This document shows positions 1 through 12,900 of a DNA stretch of 64,000 nucleotides, in pieces; the first letter of the stretch is position 1; every line of letters begins with the position of its first letter. The notes beneath the pieces are model-generated. The model was not told the origin of the DNA, searched no databases, and worked only from the letters and a program-made list of their open reading frames with translations. Both the position numbers and the translations under genes were made by a program. The stretch comes from Paratinospora sagittata (taxonomy: Eukaryota; Streptophyta; Magnoliopsida; Ranunculales; Menispermaceae), in the NCBI GenBank assembly GCA_035771175.1, contig CM069607.1:18112001-18176000 (forward strand), written 5' to 3'.

Positions 1-140
1 TCACCATGCATCAACGAGTCTTCGGGTAAATCTTCACGTGAAATTAGATGTGCAATGTATATATTATAATAATCATAATGTGGTTTGTAATCATCAAAAT
101 ATATTTTCTCATCCGGGTCATGAGGGAAATTAGATTAACA
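1..140 (-). mobile_element. 3' LTR start of copia A (partial)
   Basis: On the minus strand the sequence starts TGTTAATCTAATTTCCCTCA at 140 and continues past the window edge. It resembles the first bases of LTR1 (502) and begins directly after a polypurine-like tract and the C-terminal end of the copia pol, which is where a 3' LTR is expected. Confidence 0.55.
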
Positions 141-160
141 ATCTCTCAATTTTTTATGAT
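141..160 (-). other. Degenerate polypurine tract of copia A
   Basis: The minus strand reads ATAAAAAATTGAGAGAT just before the LTR start at 140. It matches, with substitutions, the cleaner tract next to the B LTR at 17,589-17,605. Plus-strand DNA priming site by position. Confidence 0.45.
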
Positions 161-419
161 TTCAAACACATTGCTATAGGCAATGAAGCAAGCTAACAAT
201 GATATGAATGTATGGTAAAAAAATGTTATGAAATACTAATGTTATGCAGTATAAACAGTCTCCCCTTGACTTCAGGGATAGTTGTGATGCTTCAAAGAGA
301 TTGCTTTTCCCTCTTCAAAAGATATTACTTCTTCTCCTTTTGAAAACATCAAATAGAGTAAAGCATCAAGAATTACTTCTCCCTTATAGTGAGGTAAGCA
401 TCAAAATATCATAGGTCAG
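161..419. other. 3' untranslated spacer of copia A
   Basis: Between the end of the copia pol (about 420-501, minus) and the polypurine tract there is AT-rich sequence with no ORF. Element A therefore has no env-like ORF between pol and its 3' LTR, unlike fragment B. Confidence 0.4.
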
Positions 420-501
420 AGTCATAGAACATCCCAAGCTCTCTTCTAATGTGAACAAACTGGTTTTTCCATAAAACTTTAGTGAGAATATTAGCCAGTT
501 G
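420..501 (-). pseudogene. Copia A RNase H C-terminal end
   Basis: The minus strand encodes the last residues of a copia RNase H (an LANILTK-like motif, then a short basic tail with RRELGM). The frame joins to the segment starting at 2518 when solo LTR1 and one copy of its AGTTG duplication are removed. This fixes LTR1 as a clean insertion into the coding sequence. Confidence 0.6.
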
Positions 502-872
502 TGTTGAACCAATTATCCTCATGGCCCTTACAAGAATATGTCCATATTATGAAAGATTTTGATAATTACAAAACTACATTTTGTTTATGATATTATTGCA
601 CATATGACATATCTAATCTCACTTGAAGGTTTCAAAGATTCAATGATGCATGGCGAACGTATTAAAAGATCTTCTTGAAGACCATGATCATTTGAAAATG
701 CTTAGTTGTATGATTAGATTATGATAGGTTGTAGGATATTCTTTGTCATGTGATTCAGCAATATGCATGTCTGCATGTTTTAATCGATCGGTTGCATATT
801 CGATTTAATCCAAGTACATTGTGTTTTATCGTGCTTTAATCAAGAAATCAAAAACCATTTTTATAAAGTCTT

Positions 873-1430
873 TTAGGACGCTAATGTTTTAGCAGTGCTC
901 TCCTGGACTTGATGAGTCAGGACCCTGATAAAATATTAGGAAGCTCAAGGTTGAACTAAACTGATTAATAAGGACGCTTACTTGTTAGTAGTGACCTTTC
1001 TTTTTATCAACCTTTGAGAATGTCAGGACACTGACTTAGTTTCAACTCGCTGAAAGTTTTTTTGTGTTTAAGTGATTTATATCTTTAAGGACGTTGATAA
1101 GTTATAAGTTGAATAAATTATCAGGACACTGCTTGTGTAGGAGCGTCCTCATCTTTAGAATCAACTTAAATTACTTTCAGGACGCTTACCGTCTGTTAGC
1201 ACACTTAACATTGTTTTAAAACTGTTTTTAATAGTTTAGGATGCTTAATCTTGAGTAGGGCCCTCGTGTGCCAAATGTTTTAAAACAAAGTAGGACGCTT
1301 ACTGCAAAGTAATGCCCTCACAATTTGAGTTGTTCAATTGTCAAAGCAAGTCAGGACGCTTACTATTCAGTAGTGCCCTCACTTCATTGTTCAGTAGGAC
1401 GTTGATGTTCTATGAGCGCCCTTAAATGAA
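873..1430 (+). repeat. U3 hairpin array (AGGACGC units) in LTR1
   Basis: About eight irregularly spaced units read AGGACGCTTACT, then 4-8 bases, then AGTAGTGCCCT or a variant. Each half is the imperfect inverse of the other. The clearest is near 1350-1380 (loop ATTC). Units recur roughly every 55-80 bp. The same array is in every other LTR of this and the B family, always upstream of the TATA-like box. Confidence 0.8.
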
Positions 1431-2139
1431 CAAAACTACATAAAAAATATTTTTGTTGTTCTGACATTACTAGTATTTCTGTTTACTTTTTCAGAAACCT
1501 ACGAATACTTTTCAGAACTTTTCATAATCGTACAACTTTTTTAAAACTTTTTAAACGTTCTAAAACTTCATCAGAACATTCCTCTTTCATGAAAGGATCA
1601 GATGATTCAGGTGCTATCGTCGTAATATGCATTAAGTTTAATCGATCCATTTCTGGAAAGAATGTTAACATTATATTTGAAATAACCTAGAGTGCCAAAA
1701 TCATCAAGTCTATTGCGCCTTTGTTATTCCTATATACATGTGTTGCCTTAGAGCATAAAAACCACTAATGAAATACGAAACTGATATTCATTAAAAACAT
1801 ATTAACAATTTTCGTTTGTGCTACACACTTTTTGAAAGTTAGTCTTTTTTCACTTGCACTTGATCTTACGATCTTTTGAAAGAAAAACTTAAAGTCTTTT
1901 AGGTTGATTGATCTTCATCTTCATTATTTCGAAAACCCATTGAAGAAGACAAAAGTTTTTTGAACCTACTTTCAACATAAACTTCATCATTCATATTTTG
2001 CTGAATCTGTGATCACAGAAGGTTCAATTCAAAGATTTGTAAGTATCACTTTGATTCTGAGTAAAATGAATCATATCTCATCTTGTATTCAATTTGTGGT
2101 GACTGGTAAGTCACTAAGTTAGAGCAAGTGTTGCTCAAA

Positions 2140-2300
2140 GTTGTAAACAGTCTTCTCACACCCATAAGTTGAGAATAGGTTCTCTCTCACCTGTAAGTAG
2201 AGAAACGATCCTCTCACACCCGTAAGTTGAGAAACGGTAGTTCTCACACCTGTAAGTTGAAAAAGTGTACCAGTTTGATCTTCACCCGTAAGAAGGTCCA
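2140..2300 (+). repeat. Leader hairpin array (CCCGTAA loop) in LTR1
   Basis: Five tandem units of about 30 bp, each TTCTCACACCCGTAAGTTGA followed by GAA or a close variant. The stem is TTCTCA/TGAGAA and the loop holds CCCGTAA. The array lies about 220-380 bp before the LTR 3' end, downstream of the TATA-like box, so it should be in the transcript. Confidence 0.8.
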
Positions 2301-2517
2301 TAGTGGAATTTGAACAAATCTTAACTTAGGAGGTTAGATTGTGGATGTAGGCCCGGCCGAACCACTATAAGTCTTGCTTGCATTGTCTCATTTACATTTG
2401 TTGTATTTGATTGTTATACTTTGTTTAATCTGTTTTCATTATTCCGCACAATTTTAAGAAAGGTTAAAATATGCTAAGTGTCCAATTCACCCCCTCTTGG
2501 ACATATCTGGGCCAACA

Positions 2518-3280
2518 AGTTGTTCATTGGTGCCAATGTGAGACAATTTAACTTCTCCATTTTGCACATGATCTCGCAAAAAGTGATGTCTTATTTGAAT
2601 ATGTTTAGTTCAGGATTGCAATAGAGGATTTTTTGATATGTTAATAGCAATAGTATTTCCACACAAAATTTTAGCACATTCTACAATGATTTGATAGTCA
2701 TGAAGTTGTGGTTTCATGTACAAGATCTGAGAACAACAACTTCCAGCTACAACATATTCTACTTCAACTATGGATAGAACCAGTGAGTGTTGCTTCTTGC
2801 AAAACTAGGAAATTAAAGAATTTTCGAGAAAGTGGAAAAATTTGAAGGTACTTTTTCGATCAGTTAGACTTCCAACATAGTCAAAATTGACATAACTTTT
2901 CAGTTCAAATGAGGTACCTTTGGAATACCAAATTCGTAAGTTGGTTGTACCATTTATATATCTGAAGATTCATTAGACACATTTTAGATGAGATTCTTTA
3001 GGTTCTTATTGAAATCTTGCACAAAGACAGACACTGAACATGATATCAGGTTTACTTATTGTGAGGTACAAGAGACTTCCAATCATACTTCTATAAAGTT
3101 TAGAATCAATCAGTTTTCCTTTTTCATCCTTATCCAATTTGATTCTAGAGTTACAGGGAGTATCAATTGATTTCAAATTATTCATTTCAAACTTTTTAAC
3201 CATTTCCTTAGCATACTTCGATTGGCTTATGAAAGTGCCTTTTGGCAATTGCTTAATTTGCAAACCGAGAAAGTATGTAA
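2518..3280 (-). pseudogene. Copia A reverse transcriptase C-terminus and RNase H
   Basis: The minus strand encodes the end of a Ty1/copia reverse transcriptase and the RNase H domain: FLGLQIKQ near 3270, then SKYAKEMVKKF, then an LYRSMIGSLLYL motif, and further left the RNase H TCAGSSCSQ-like and HIQIRHHFLRDHV-like motifs. Stops and frameshifts (for example after the PDIMFSVCLCARFQ stretch) make it non-functional. It is bounded by LTR1 on the left and G1 on the right. The ORF near 3006-3362 is a chance fusion of copia sequence to the G1 end. Confidence 0.8.
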
Positions 3281-3999
3281 TGTGGCGACCCCGCGCCCCG
3301 GACCACCAACCCCGCAGGGAATGGCATGCGGAATGCCGAGACGGGACACCCGGCGAAGGCATCTCCGACCACTCCTCAACTCCCGTGAGGTGGTTGAGAC
3401 CCTACGAGCCTTATCTCAAACAACGACATAATATCAAAAGGTACTAAACAAAACTGTCCACCGTATTAATCATCCAAGACAAGAGATAGTCCGTAAAAAT
3501 GAACCATAAATAAAATCATAATCCCTACAGTCCATTAAAATTGACATACACATAAAGTCCAAAATTGTGGGTACAAATAAAAATCGTCATATGCCCACAT
3601 GGTCTATCCAACAAGTCCCAACTCACCCATACTACAATGTGGTAAGTATTATAATTACATAATCCAAAATATAATACTTCATAATTTAAAACACAATTCA
3701 ATCAAAATGCCTCTCAACTCACATCGAGGCTTTGGATTCTCTCGCAGGCAAGGCCCTCAAGATATAACTACTCCTTTGCCCTTATTCGGGACAGAAGGAC
3801 CTCAAAGAGAAAAATGAGGGTGAGCCAACGGTGCCCAGTGAATAGAATTCAAATATGCTATCAATACTCATCAATAAATATCATGTATGCATGTCAATGT
3901 GTAACATGATTAAAAGCTCATAACATATAGATATCAAGCATTTATAATAAGTTCGATGCAAGTAAAAGCTTATCAATTTGGATCCACATTCCACATGCA

Positions 4000-4110
4000 T
4001 TGGGTTACTAGTGCACGTCTATTTCACCGTACCGTTGATCCCAATCATGTTTGTTTGGGTTACTAGTGCACGTCTATTTCACCGTACCGTTGACCCCAAT
4101 CATTTCCTTT
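4000..4110. repeat. 56-bp tandem repeat in G1
   Basis: Two adjacent units begin TTGGGTTACTAGTGCACGTC and run through CACCGTACCGTTGA(T/C)CCCAATCAT. G2 has the same pair near 7055-7150. Confidence 0.75.
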
Positions 4111-5159
4111 CCTAAAACCCTCCTATGACAAGGTTAAGTCCCCCTATTAGCCAGATAGATGGGCCCAACCAAAGTCATAAGGTTTTCTCAAATCAATGCA
4201 TCATTCAAAACATTAGAACACATTCATGCTTTCAACATACAATATATAAGTGATATGATGACATAAAAGATATAATCATAAATGAAGTCTACTCACAACC
4301 AAGCCTCGCGAGAGTATTTAACCACACACGACCACCAAACCGAATCAACCCAATCAAGATCCTGAAACATACATCAATATCCTACCATACATCAATTTCT
4401 ATGCTCAATCACATAGGCATTACACATTAACCCTAAATCAGCCCACATATAAACAATAGGCCTAAATCCCATCATTCAACTCAAATCACATGACTTAGGC
4501 CTCTAATGCATAGTTCTCATTCATAAACCATTCTATTAATCAAAAATACTGATTTTCAATTCCTTAGGCATAAACATGCCCAAATTGGGTCACTTGATCA
4601 CAAGTAGGCCTAACCCATGATATGGTCACAACCACCAAATCAGTAGCATAATCAACCCTAATCATGCTTAATTAAACATAAGTTGCATCAATTCAATGAT
4701 TCTAGGCCAAAAGCATCAAAAGCCCTAAAATATGAAATTTTTCATACTTAGGTCATATTGTCGATTTACACTAGGTCACCATGTTCAGCCATGTATATCA
4801 CTGATTTTGCATCATGGGTTTATCAACAATGACAACTAGGTCAACATAGTTGACATGCAAGCTATTTGGAAAGGTTTAAGTTCATATTCTAAATTTAGGT
4901 ATAATACAAGCAACCCTACCAATTCTTCATTTACTATTCTATTCAGATGTATCAATATACCAACAGAAATATGTAATCACAAAATCAACCGTACAGATTG
5001 AAGTATATGAAGATACAAACCTTCTGTTCAAATATCAGCCCAATCCAACGGTGGACCGAAAAGATAAGTACATTTGATGAACAAGTCTCTAATCAGACAA
5101 TTTCTCCTTTCCTGGTGCAAATACTCAAACTCAGATGACTATATCACACAAAATACTAA

Positions 5160-5620
5160 ACTCATAAATATCTCCACCGTTCTGAATACAGAAGTATCCG
5201 TTATAAACTACATACCCAAATTTTATATCCATCCAACGGTAGATTGAGGAGATCTACAAGTTTGAACGAAACGGCACGAGAAATCCAGACTTTCCGACCA
5301 GCTTTGTTTCAGAGGTTAGATCTCTCAGAAAAAAACCATTAATCAAGATCTCCACCGTTCATAATGCAGAAATATAAGTTGTACACTATGTACCCAAATT
5401 TTATATCCATCCAACGGTAGATTAAGGAGATCTATAAGTTTGAGCAAAACAGTGCGAGAAATCCAGGCTTTCCGACCCGCTTTGTTTGAGAGGTTAGGTC
5501 TCTTAGACGAAACCTCTGATCAAGATCTCCACCGACCAGAATGAATAACCATAAGCTACGAACTTGCTGAAAAATTTTGAGCTCAATCTGACCATATATC
5601 CCAAAGATCCAGCTCTTTGA
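5160..5620. repeat. About 180-bp tandem repeat in G1
   Basis: Two full units and one partial unit, each with a TCTCCACCGTTC start, a CCATCCAACGGTAGATT middle and a TTTCCGACC(A/C)GCTTTGTTT end. The equivalent block in G2 is about 8230-8620. It lies in the presumed leader half of the LTR. Confidence 0.65.
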
Positions 5621-6225
5621 TGAAAATATCACAGAGATCTTCCTCCTGCAACTCCCTCCTTCTTTCTCTTCTTTCCTTTCTCTTCTTTTCTTTCTCTTCT
5701 TTTTTCCTTTCTCTCCACTCACCTCTTTCTAGCACTCCTTGATTCTCTCCTTAATTCCCTCCTTGATTCTCTCCTTGATTCCTTCCACTCATTCTAGCAC
5801 TTCCTTGAGGGCATGAAACACTTGTCCACTTTCATGCACCAACCTTCACCTGTGTTGGTCTCATACTACCCATACCAACCACATGTACTTTAACCAATTT
5901 CATGCTTGCATGTATTTTAGATGTCCAATCCATTTAATACACCAAATTTTCATTCTCATTTATCCTTTTATTCAATTAATCCTAACTCATATCAATTCAT
6001 GGTTTAATGGGTCCATGCATAAATAATAACATATGCATTATAATTTAATTTAACATGACCCATATACAATTTATGATACACATATTTATATACATTATCA
6101 AACATCAACTATACAAACATTAAACAATCATCAAACAAACACCAAACATATCAAGGCAACGCATAGAGTTTGGGCAAAGTGCAATTGGGTTATGGGCTAG
6201 ATGAAATAATTTTCGGGGCGTCACA

Positions 6226-6449
6226 TGTAAGTTCTTCCATCATGCTCATTTAAAATTCTTTTTGAATTATTTTTGAAAACTCATTGCACAACTTTTTGTT
6301 TGATGCACCAAATATGATATCATGCACAAATATTTAAACAATAAGCATATCATCATTGTGGTGTTTAATAAACAAAGTTGGATCAAGTTTTCGTTTTGAA
6401 GTTTATGATCTAAAAGAAATGAACTTAGTCTGTCATACCAAGCTCTTGG
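6226..6449 (-). pseudogene. Copia A reverse transcriptase, middle fragment
   Basis: The minus strand encodes PRAWYDRLSSFLLDH followed by the degenerate region that should hold the catalytic YVDD (here CLFKYLCMISY, so the active-site Asp pair is lost). The fragment lies between solo LTR F (right) and G1 (left). Both junctions rejoin the reverse-transcriptase frame when the insertions are removed. Confidence 0.75.
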
Positions 6450-9400
6450 TGTCACGACCCACTATACGTAACGTCATGACCGGCTCGGAACCCCCGAGTA
6501 TACCCTCCATCGGTACACCCGGCGTCCAGTCAGCCTAATATAACACGAATCCAAAAATGAAACACAATCCTATCAAGCATCCATCGAAATATAATCAACG
6601 ATGAAATAAACATAATACATCTCCAGTTTACCAAAAACAAAATGTGGCGACCCCGCGCCCCGAACCACCAACCCCGCAGGGAATGGCATGCGGAATGCCG
6701 GGGCGGGACGACCGGCGTAGGCATCTCCGACCACTCCTCAACTCCCGTGAGGTGGTTGAGACCCTACAAGCCTTATCCCAAACAACAATATGATATCAAA
6801 AGGTATTAAACAAAACTACCCACCGTATTAATCATCCAAGACAAGAGATAATCCATAAAAAAATGAACCATAAATAATAATCATAATCCCTACAGTCCAT
6901 TAAACGTGACATACTCATAAAGTCCAAAATTGTGGGTACAAATAAAACCGTCATATGCCCACATAGTCTATCTAACAAGTCCCAACTCATCCATACTACA
7001 ATGTGGTAAGTGTTATAATTACATAATCCAAAATATAGTACTTCATAATTTAAATACTAGTACACGTCTATTTCACCGTGCCGTTGATCCCAATCATGTT
7101 TATTTGGGTTACTAGTACAAGTCTATTTCACCGTGTCGTTGATCCCAATTATTTTCCTTTCCTAAAACCCTCTTATGACAAGGTTAAGTCCCCCTATTAG
7201 CCAGATAGATGGGTCCAACCAAAGTCATAAGGTTTTCTCAAATCAATGCATCATTCAAAACATTAGAACACATTCATGCTTTCAAGATACAATATATATA
7301 AGTGATATGATGACATAAAAGATATAATCATAAATGAAGTCTACTCACAACCAAGCCTCGCGAGAGTATTTAACCACACACGACCACCAAACCGAATCAA
7401 CCCAATCAAGATCCTGAAACATACATCAATATCCTACCATACATCAATTTCTATGCTCAATCACATAGACATTACACATCAACCCTAAATCAGCCCACAT
7501 ATAAACAATAGGCCTAAATCTCATCTAATCCCATCATTCAACTCAAATCACATGACTTAGGCCTCTAATGCATAGTTCTCATTCATAAACCATTCTATTA
7601 ATCAAAAGATACTGATTTTCAATTCCTTAGGCATAAACATGCCCAAATTGGGTCACTTGATCACAAGTAGGCCTAACCCATGATATGGTCACAACCACCA
7701 AATCAGTAGCATAATCAACTCTAATCATGCTTAATTAAACATAAGTTGCATCAATTCAATGATTCTAGGCCAAAAGCATCAAAAGCCCTAAAATATGAAA
7801 TTTTCCATACTTAGGCCATATTGTCGATTTACACTAGGTCACCATGTTCAGCCATGTATATTACTGATTTTGCATCATGGGTTCATCAACAATGGCAACT
7901 AGGTCAACATAGTTGACATGCAAGCTATTTGGAAATGTCTAAGATCATATTCTAAATTTAGGTCCAATACAAGCACCTTACCAATTCTTCATTTAATATT
8001 CTGTTCAGATGTATTAATCTACCAATAGAAATATGTAATCACAAAATCCACCGTACATATTGAAGTATGTGAAGAAACAAACCTTCTGTCCAAATACCAG
8101 CCCAATCCAACGGTGGACCGAAAAGATATGTATCTTTGATGAACAAGTATCTAATCAGACAGTTTCTCCTTTCCTGCTGCAAATACCCAAACTCAGATGG
8201 CTATATCACACAAAATACTAAACGTATAAACATCTCCACCGTTCAGAATACAGAAATATCTGTTATAAACGACATACCCAAATATGATATCCATCCAACG
8301 GTAAATTGAAGAGATCTACAAGTTTGACTGAAACGGCACGAGAAACCTAGAAATTCCGACCAGCTTCGTTTGAGAGGTTATATCTCTCCGAAAAACCCTC
8401 TAATTAAGATCTTCACCGTTCAGAATGTAGACATATCAGTTTTAAACTACATACCCAAATTTGATAACCATCTAACGGTAGATTTAGGAGATCTATAAGT
8501 TTGAGCGAAACAGTGTGAGAAATCCAGACTTTCCGACCAGCTTTGTTTGAGAGGTTAGATCTCTTAGACGAAACCTCTGATCAAGATCTTCACCGACCTG
8601 AATGAAGAACCATAAGCTGCGAACGTGCTGATAAAATTTTAGCTCAATCTGACCGTTTATTCCAAAGATCCACCTCTTTGATGGAAACGTCGCAGGGATC
8701 TTCCTCCTGCAACTCTCTCCTTCCTTCTCTTCTTCTTTCCTTTCTCTTCCTTTCTTTCTCTCCACTCACCTCTTTCTAGCACTTCCTTGATTCCCTCCTT
8801 GATTCTCTCCTTAATTCTCTCCTTGATTCCCTCCACTCATTCTAGCACTTCCTTGAAGAAGAGAAGTGGGCATTGGACACTTGTCCACTTTAATGCACCA
8901 ACCTTCACATGTGTTGGTCTCATACTACCCATACCAACCACATGTATTTTAAATGTCCAATCCATTTAATACACCAAATTTTCAATTTCATTTATCCTTT
9001 TATTCAATCAATCCTAACCCATATCAATTCATGGTTTAATGAGCCCATGCATAAATAATAACATATGCATTATACTTTAATTTAACATGACTCATATACA
9101 ATTTATGATACATATATTTATATACATTATCAAGCATCAACTATACAAACATTAAACAATCATCAAACAAACACCAAACATATCAAGACAACACATAGAG
9201 TTTGGGCAAAAATGCAATTAGGTTATGGGCTAGATGAAATAATTTTCGGGGCGTCACACAAAATTTCTTAAGTCCACAAGATATACAAAACAACACATCC
9301 CAACTATGTGTTAAATATACATATACTAGGTGTTATCATGTACATAATATCAAAATACAAAAAAAATTTACAACACCTACATCAACAAAACCCAAGGGAT

Positions 9401-11767
9401 GCTCCACAATCAAGCCTTCCCTTTACCCTTCCTATCAAATCCTGAAAGAAAAGGGTGAGGTGTGATCTACAACAAGCTCAGTGAGTGACATTTACAAGTG
9501 GCAATATACATGCATTTTTAAAAACATGGTAAGATCATAAAAACATTTTAACTATCATGGTGATGAAATAAGATTACATACATGCTAACATAATGCACCA
9601 TGTCATGAATAAGGCAATGCATATCATTTGTAATCATGCACATGTAATCCTAACACCTCCTGAGCAAAGGGGTCAAAGGCCTGGTGCGCGACACACAACG
9701 TCCGATCCAACACACAATACTCATGCAACACATAGGATTAGCTTAAGCTAACATACCTATACACAAGCCATAAAAACCTCTACAAGGTACACAACTGGGA
9801 TCGCCGCTAGACTTACGAGAATTCCCAAAAAGGGAACCCCAACTAGGAGCCTCAACCCAAGTTGTCATCCCAACTGACTATGTTCAAATATATTTCATGG
9901 AATATTAAAACATGCATAACACTTATATATATATATATATATATCAATTCAAATCAGTTTAAGTAATAGAATGCCACATATAAAGAAATCCAAAAGTAAA
10001 GAACACTCACACTTGATTGGCTAGAACTAGCCAATCGAATTCCAATTCCAATCACCACAATTCACCACAAGGCACCAAAGTCTCCAATTGACTATATGGG
10101 TTTCTTAAATCAATGACAAAACCCTGAAAATAATATGGTTTACACAAACTGAAAATCAGCCATAAAGTGTGCCAAAAACCCATGTTCAAACCCAAATCAA
10201 AAGTCAATTAGATTCTACAATAGTCAACCCATGAGCCAATTTCCATATTGCTCAAATTAACTATTTAATATCAATTTAACCCATAATTAGCCCAATTGAA
10301 TGTAATAGGTTGATCCCTATGATCCAACCACTAGAATACATGACATTCAATCACAATTAGGGTCAATTAGACTATTTATTAAGTCAATTTCATTAATTGA
10401 CCAAGTCTAAGTCAAAATCCCCAATTTGGACAAAATCCCCAAATCACATGCAAATCCCCAAATCACATGGAAATTGCCAAATTACATAGCCTAGGTCAAA
10501 ATTTCTCTACACTAGGGTTTCCAGTAATTTGGAGTGCCCTAAATCCACAATTACCTATGCATTCATCATAATTCACATGCAATTTGAATAGTAAGCCCTA
10601 GGTCTAAAATTTTAGTTTAGGTCAAATCCATGAAACCCCACCAATTTCTTGTTAGAAATTGGGGGTTTTACCATTTATGGACTCCTCATACCATCTATAT
10701 TAAAATCAAAGCCTAAGTCCAACATTGGTTTTCCACCACTCTCTTAAATTTCAGGATTTGTAGATGGAAAACAACCCTTAGGTGTTGATTGAGGTTAGGG
10801 AAGGTCATTAACATGAAAAACAAGCATAAAATGGTCCAAACATACAAACCCTAGGTCAACCCTAAAATTTCGGGATTCATGGAAACCCTAGGTCAAAAAT
10901 CAGTTTGCATGCATGAAGGAAAGTAATAAAAGGAAGAAAAATAAGAAAGAATGGAGAAGAAATTATTACCTTAGGTGTTTTGGGGCAAAAATCACCAAAA
11001 AGACTCCAACTTCACCCCTTTTTCTCCTCTCTCCTTCTTTATCTCCTTCCCAAGCTCTCTAGCCCTCTTGAAAGTGAAAGAATGAAGAAAACCACGTTCA
11101 TATGGCTTATATAAAGGTTTTGTTGCATTTTGGGGCCCACACATGAAAGTTAGAAAAATCTGCCAAAAAATAAATTTTTCTGTTGCAATTACTTACAATT
11201 AGATAATTAATTTCTTGCAAACTATTCACCAAATTAACATCTTAATCGTCATAATTTTTATGAGTTGGTTACCAACCTTCTGGTAAAATTTTAGATCAAT
11301 CCAACGGTGGGATTGCGAGATCCAACCGCTTGATCAAAACTGTGCAAAAACATCCACAAATCCGTGAAACAGTATTTGGAGTCTTATAACTCATAGTAGA
11401 TATCTCCGATCAAGATCTTCACCATTCTTAATTAATATCTATCAGATAAGAATAAGCACACAAAATTTTAGCTCAATCAAACTACGAATCTAGGAGATAA
11501 AGTAATTGATGTAATCAGTGACATAAACTTCTTCCTCCATGGAGCGAGCTCCACGGAATCCAAAACACCATTTTTGACATGTTTCGACGTCGAACGGGTC
11601 TCCGATGGTTCTGAAACTTCATGCGCACTCTCAATGACCTAAAATCATGCAAAAACACTCGAACCTACGTGCGTCGAGCGACAAATAAGCTTTCGTATAC
11701 GTATACAAATACGTATACGGGTAAACTATGGGTCAAAATGGCGTCATCTAAAGGTACGGGTGCTAAA
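6450..11767 (-). mobile_element. Solo LTR F, split by G2
   Basis: It starts TGTCACGACCCACTATACG and ends GGTACGGGTGCTAAA (probably a mutated ...CTACA). The flanks are CTTGG (6445-6449) and CTAGG (11,768-11,772), a duplication with one mismatch. Without G2 the LTR is about 2.7 kb. A TATA-like CCTTTATATAAGCC on the minus strand near 11,110 followed by a purine-rich leader suggests minus-strand sense. A (TA)n run lies at about 9928-9944. The flanking copia codons rejoin in frame at the conserved KQAP / RAWYDRL position. Confidence 0.8.
6643..9258 (-). mobile_element. Solo LTR G2, nested in F
   Basis: Same family as G1: TGTGGCGACCCCGCGCCCC start and GGGGCGTCACA end, with exact CAAAA duplications (6638-6642 and 9259-9263). 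It is 2616 bp, about 330 bp shorter than G1, because a block equivalent to about G1 3690-4015 is missing. The rest is near-identical by eye. Confidence 0.88.
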
Positions 11768-11950
11768 CTAGGAGCCTGTTTTAATCCATATAAGGCTTTG
11801 TGGAGTTTGAACACATATTCCAGGTCTTGAGCATCCTCAAACCCTGGAGAATGTTCTGCATATACCTCTTCACTGACTTAACCATTTAAAAATGCACTAT
11901 TTACATCCATTTGGTATAAGGAAAAATCTTTATAACAAACATAGGCAAGT
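11768..11950 (-). pseudogene. Copia A reverse transcriptase, N-terminal fragment 1
   Basis: The minus strand encodes YKDFSLYQMDVNSAFLNG near the right end and FKLHKALYGLKQAP near the left, the classical copia RT motifs that carry the first catalytic Asp (MDV). One stop lies inside (after FLNG). Bounded by LTR2 on the right and F on the left. Confidence 0.8.
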
Positions 11951-12334
11951 TGTTGAACCAATTATCCTCATGTCCCTTACGAGAATATGTCCCTGATGCG
12001 AAAGATATTTTGATGATTAAAAATCACATTCTGTTTATAATATTACTGCACATATGACATATCTAATCTTACTTAAAGGTTTCAAAAGAATCAATGGTGC
12101 ATGGCGAACTTATTAAAGATCTACTTGAAAACCATGACCATTTGAAGATGTTCGGTAGTATGCTTAGATTATGATAGGTTGTAGAACCTTTTATGCCATT
12201 TGATTCAGCATTATGCATGAGTGTATGTTTCAATCAAATTGGTTTTAAATCGTTTACATATTTGATTTAATTCAGAAATATCATGTTGTTTTGTCGAGCT
12301 TTAATCGAGAAATCAAAAATCATTTTTATAAAGT

Positions 12335-12900
12335 CCTTCAGGACGCTAATGTTTTAGCAGTGCCCTCCTGGACTTGATGAGTCAGGACGCTCAAGGTTGA
12401 ATTGAACTGATTCACAAGGACACTTACATGTAAGTAGCGACCTTCCTTTTGTCAACCTTTGAGAATGTCACGACCCTGACTTAGTTTCAGCTCGCTGGAA
12501 GTTTTCTTTGTTTCTTAGTAATTTCTATCTTTAGGACACTGATAGTTATAAGTTGAATAAAATATTAGGACACTACTTGTGTAGGAGCACCTTCATTTTT
12601 AGAATCAACTTAATAACTTTCAGGACGCTTATTGTCCATCAGAAAACTTAACATCTTTTAAGTTTGTTTTAAAACTGATTTTAAATATCAGGACGCTAAC
12701 TCTTGAGTAGCGCCCTTGTGTGTTTATTGTTTTAAAACAAAGCAGGACGCTAACTGCGAAGTAACGGCCTCATGATTTGAGTAGTTTAAATCGTCAAAGT
12801 AAGTCGGGATTCTTACGACTTAGTAGCACCTTCACTTCAATGTTCAGCAAGACGCTTATGCTCCGTGAGCACCCTCAAGGAACAAAACGACAAAAGTTGA
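12335..12900 (+). repeat. U3 hairpin array in LTR2
   Basis: Units such as AGGACGCTAACTCTTGAGTA followed by GCGCCCTTG, near 12,690-12,720. Spacing and order match LTR1. Confidence 0.78.

Larger units (their letters stand above)
502..2517 (+). mobile_element. Solo LTR1, copia A family
   Basis: 2016 bp, starting TGTTGAACCAATTATC and ending ATCTGGGCCAACA. It has exact 5-bp flanking duplications AGTTG (497-501 and 2518-2522) and no internal region, so it is a solo LTR left by LTR-LTR recombination. It is oriented opposite to the host element. It carries the U3 array of AGGACGC hairpins (about 873-1430), a TATA-like CTATATACAT near 1730 and the leader hairpin array (about 2140-2300). Confidence 0.9.
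3281..6225 (-). mobile_element. Solo LTR G1 (gypsy-type, 2.9 kb)
   Basis: It starts TGTGGCGACCCCGCGCCCC and ends TTTTCGGGGCGTCACA. Exact TGTAA duplications lie at 3276-3280 and 6226-6230. There is no coding sequence. Sense is probably minus, because pyrimidine-rich leader-like sequence lies near the right side. It is closely similar to G2 (6643-9258) and, inverted, to G3 (52,139-56,778). Internal tandem repeats are annotated separately. Superfamily is inferred from the large LTR and the termini only. Confidence 0.88.

Noticed and set aside
3006..3362. 118-codon ORF beginning MPSPGVPSRHSACH
   Set aside because: A chance fusion of the G1 LTR end with copia RT codons across the insertion border; the N-terminus is LTR sequence.
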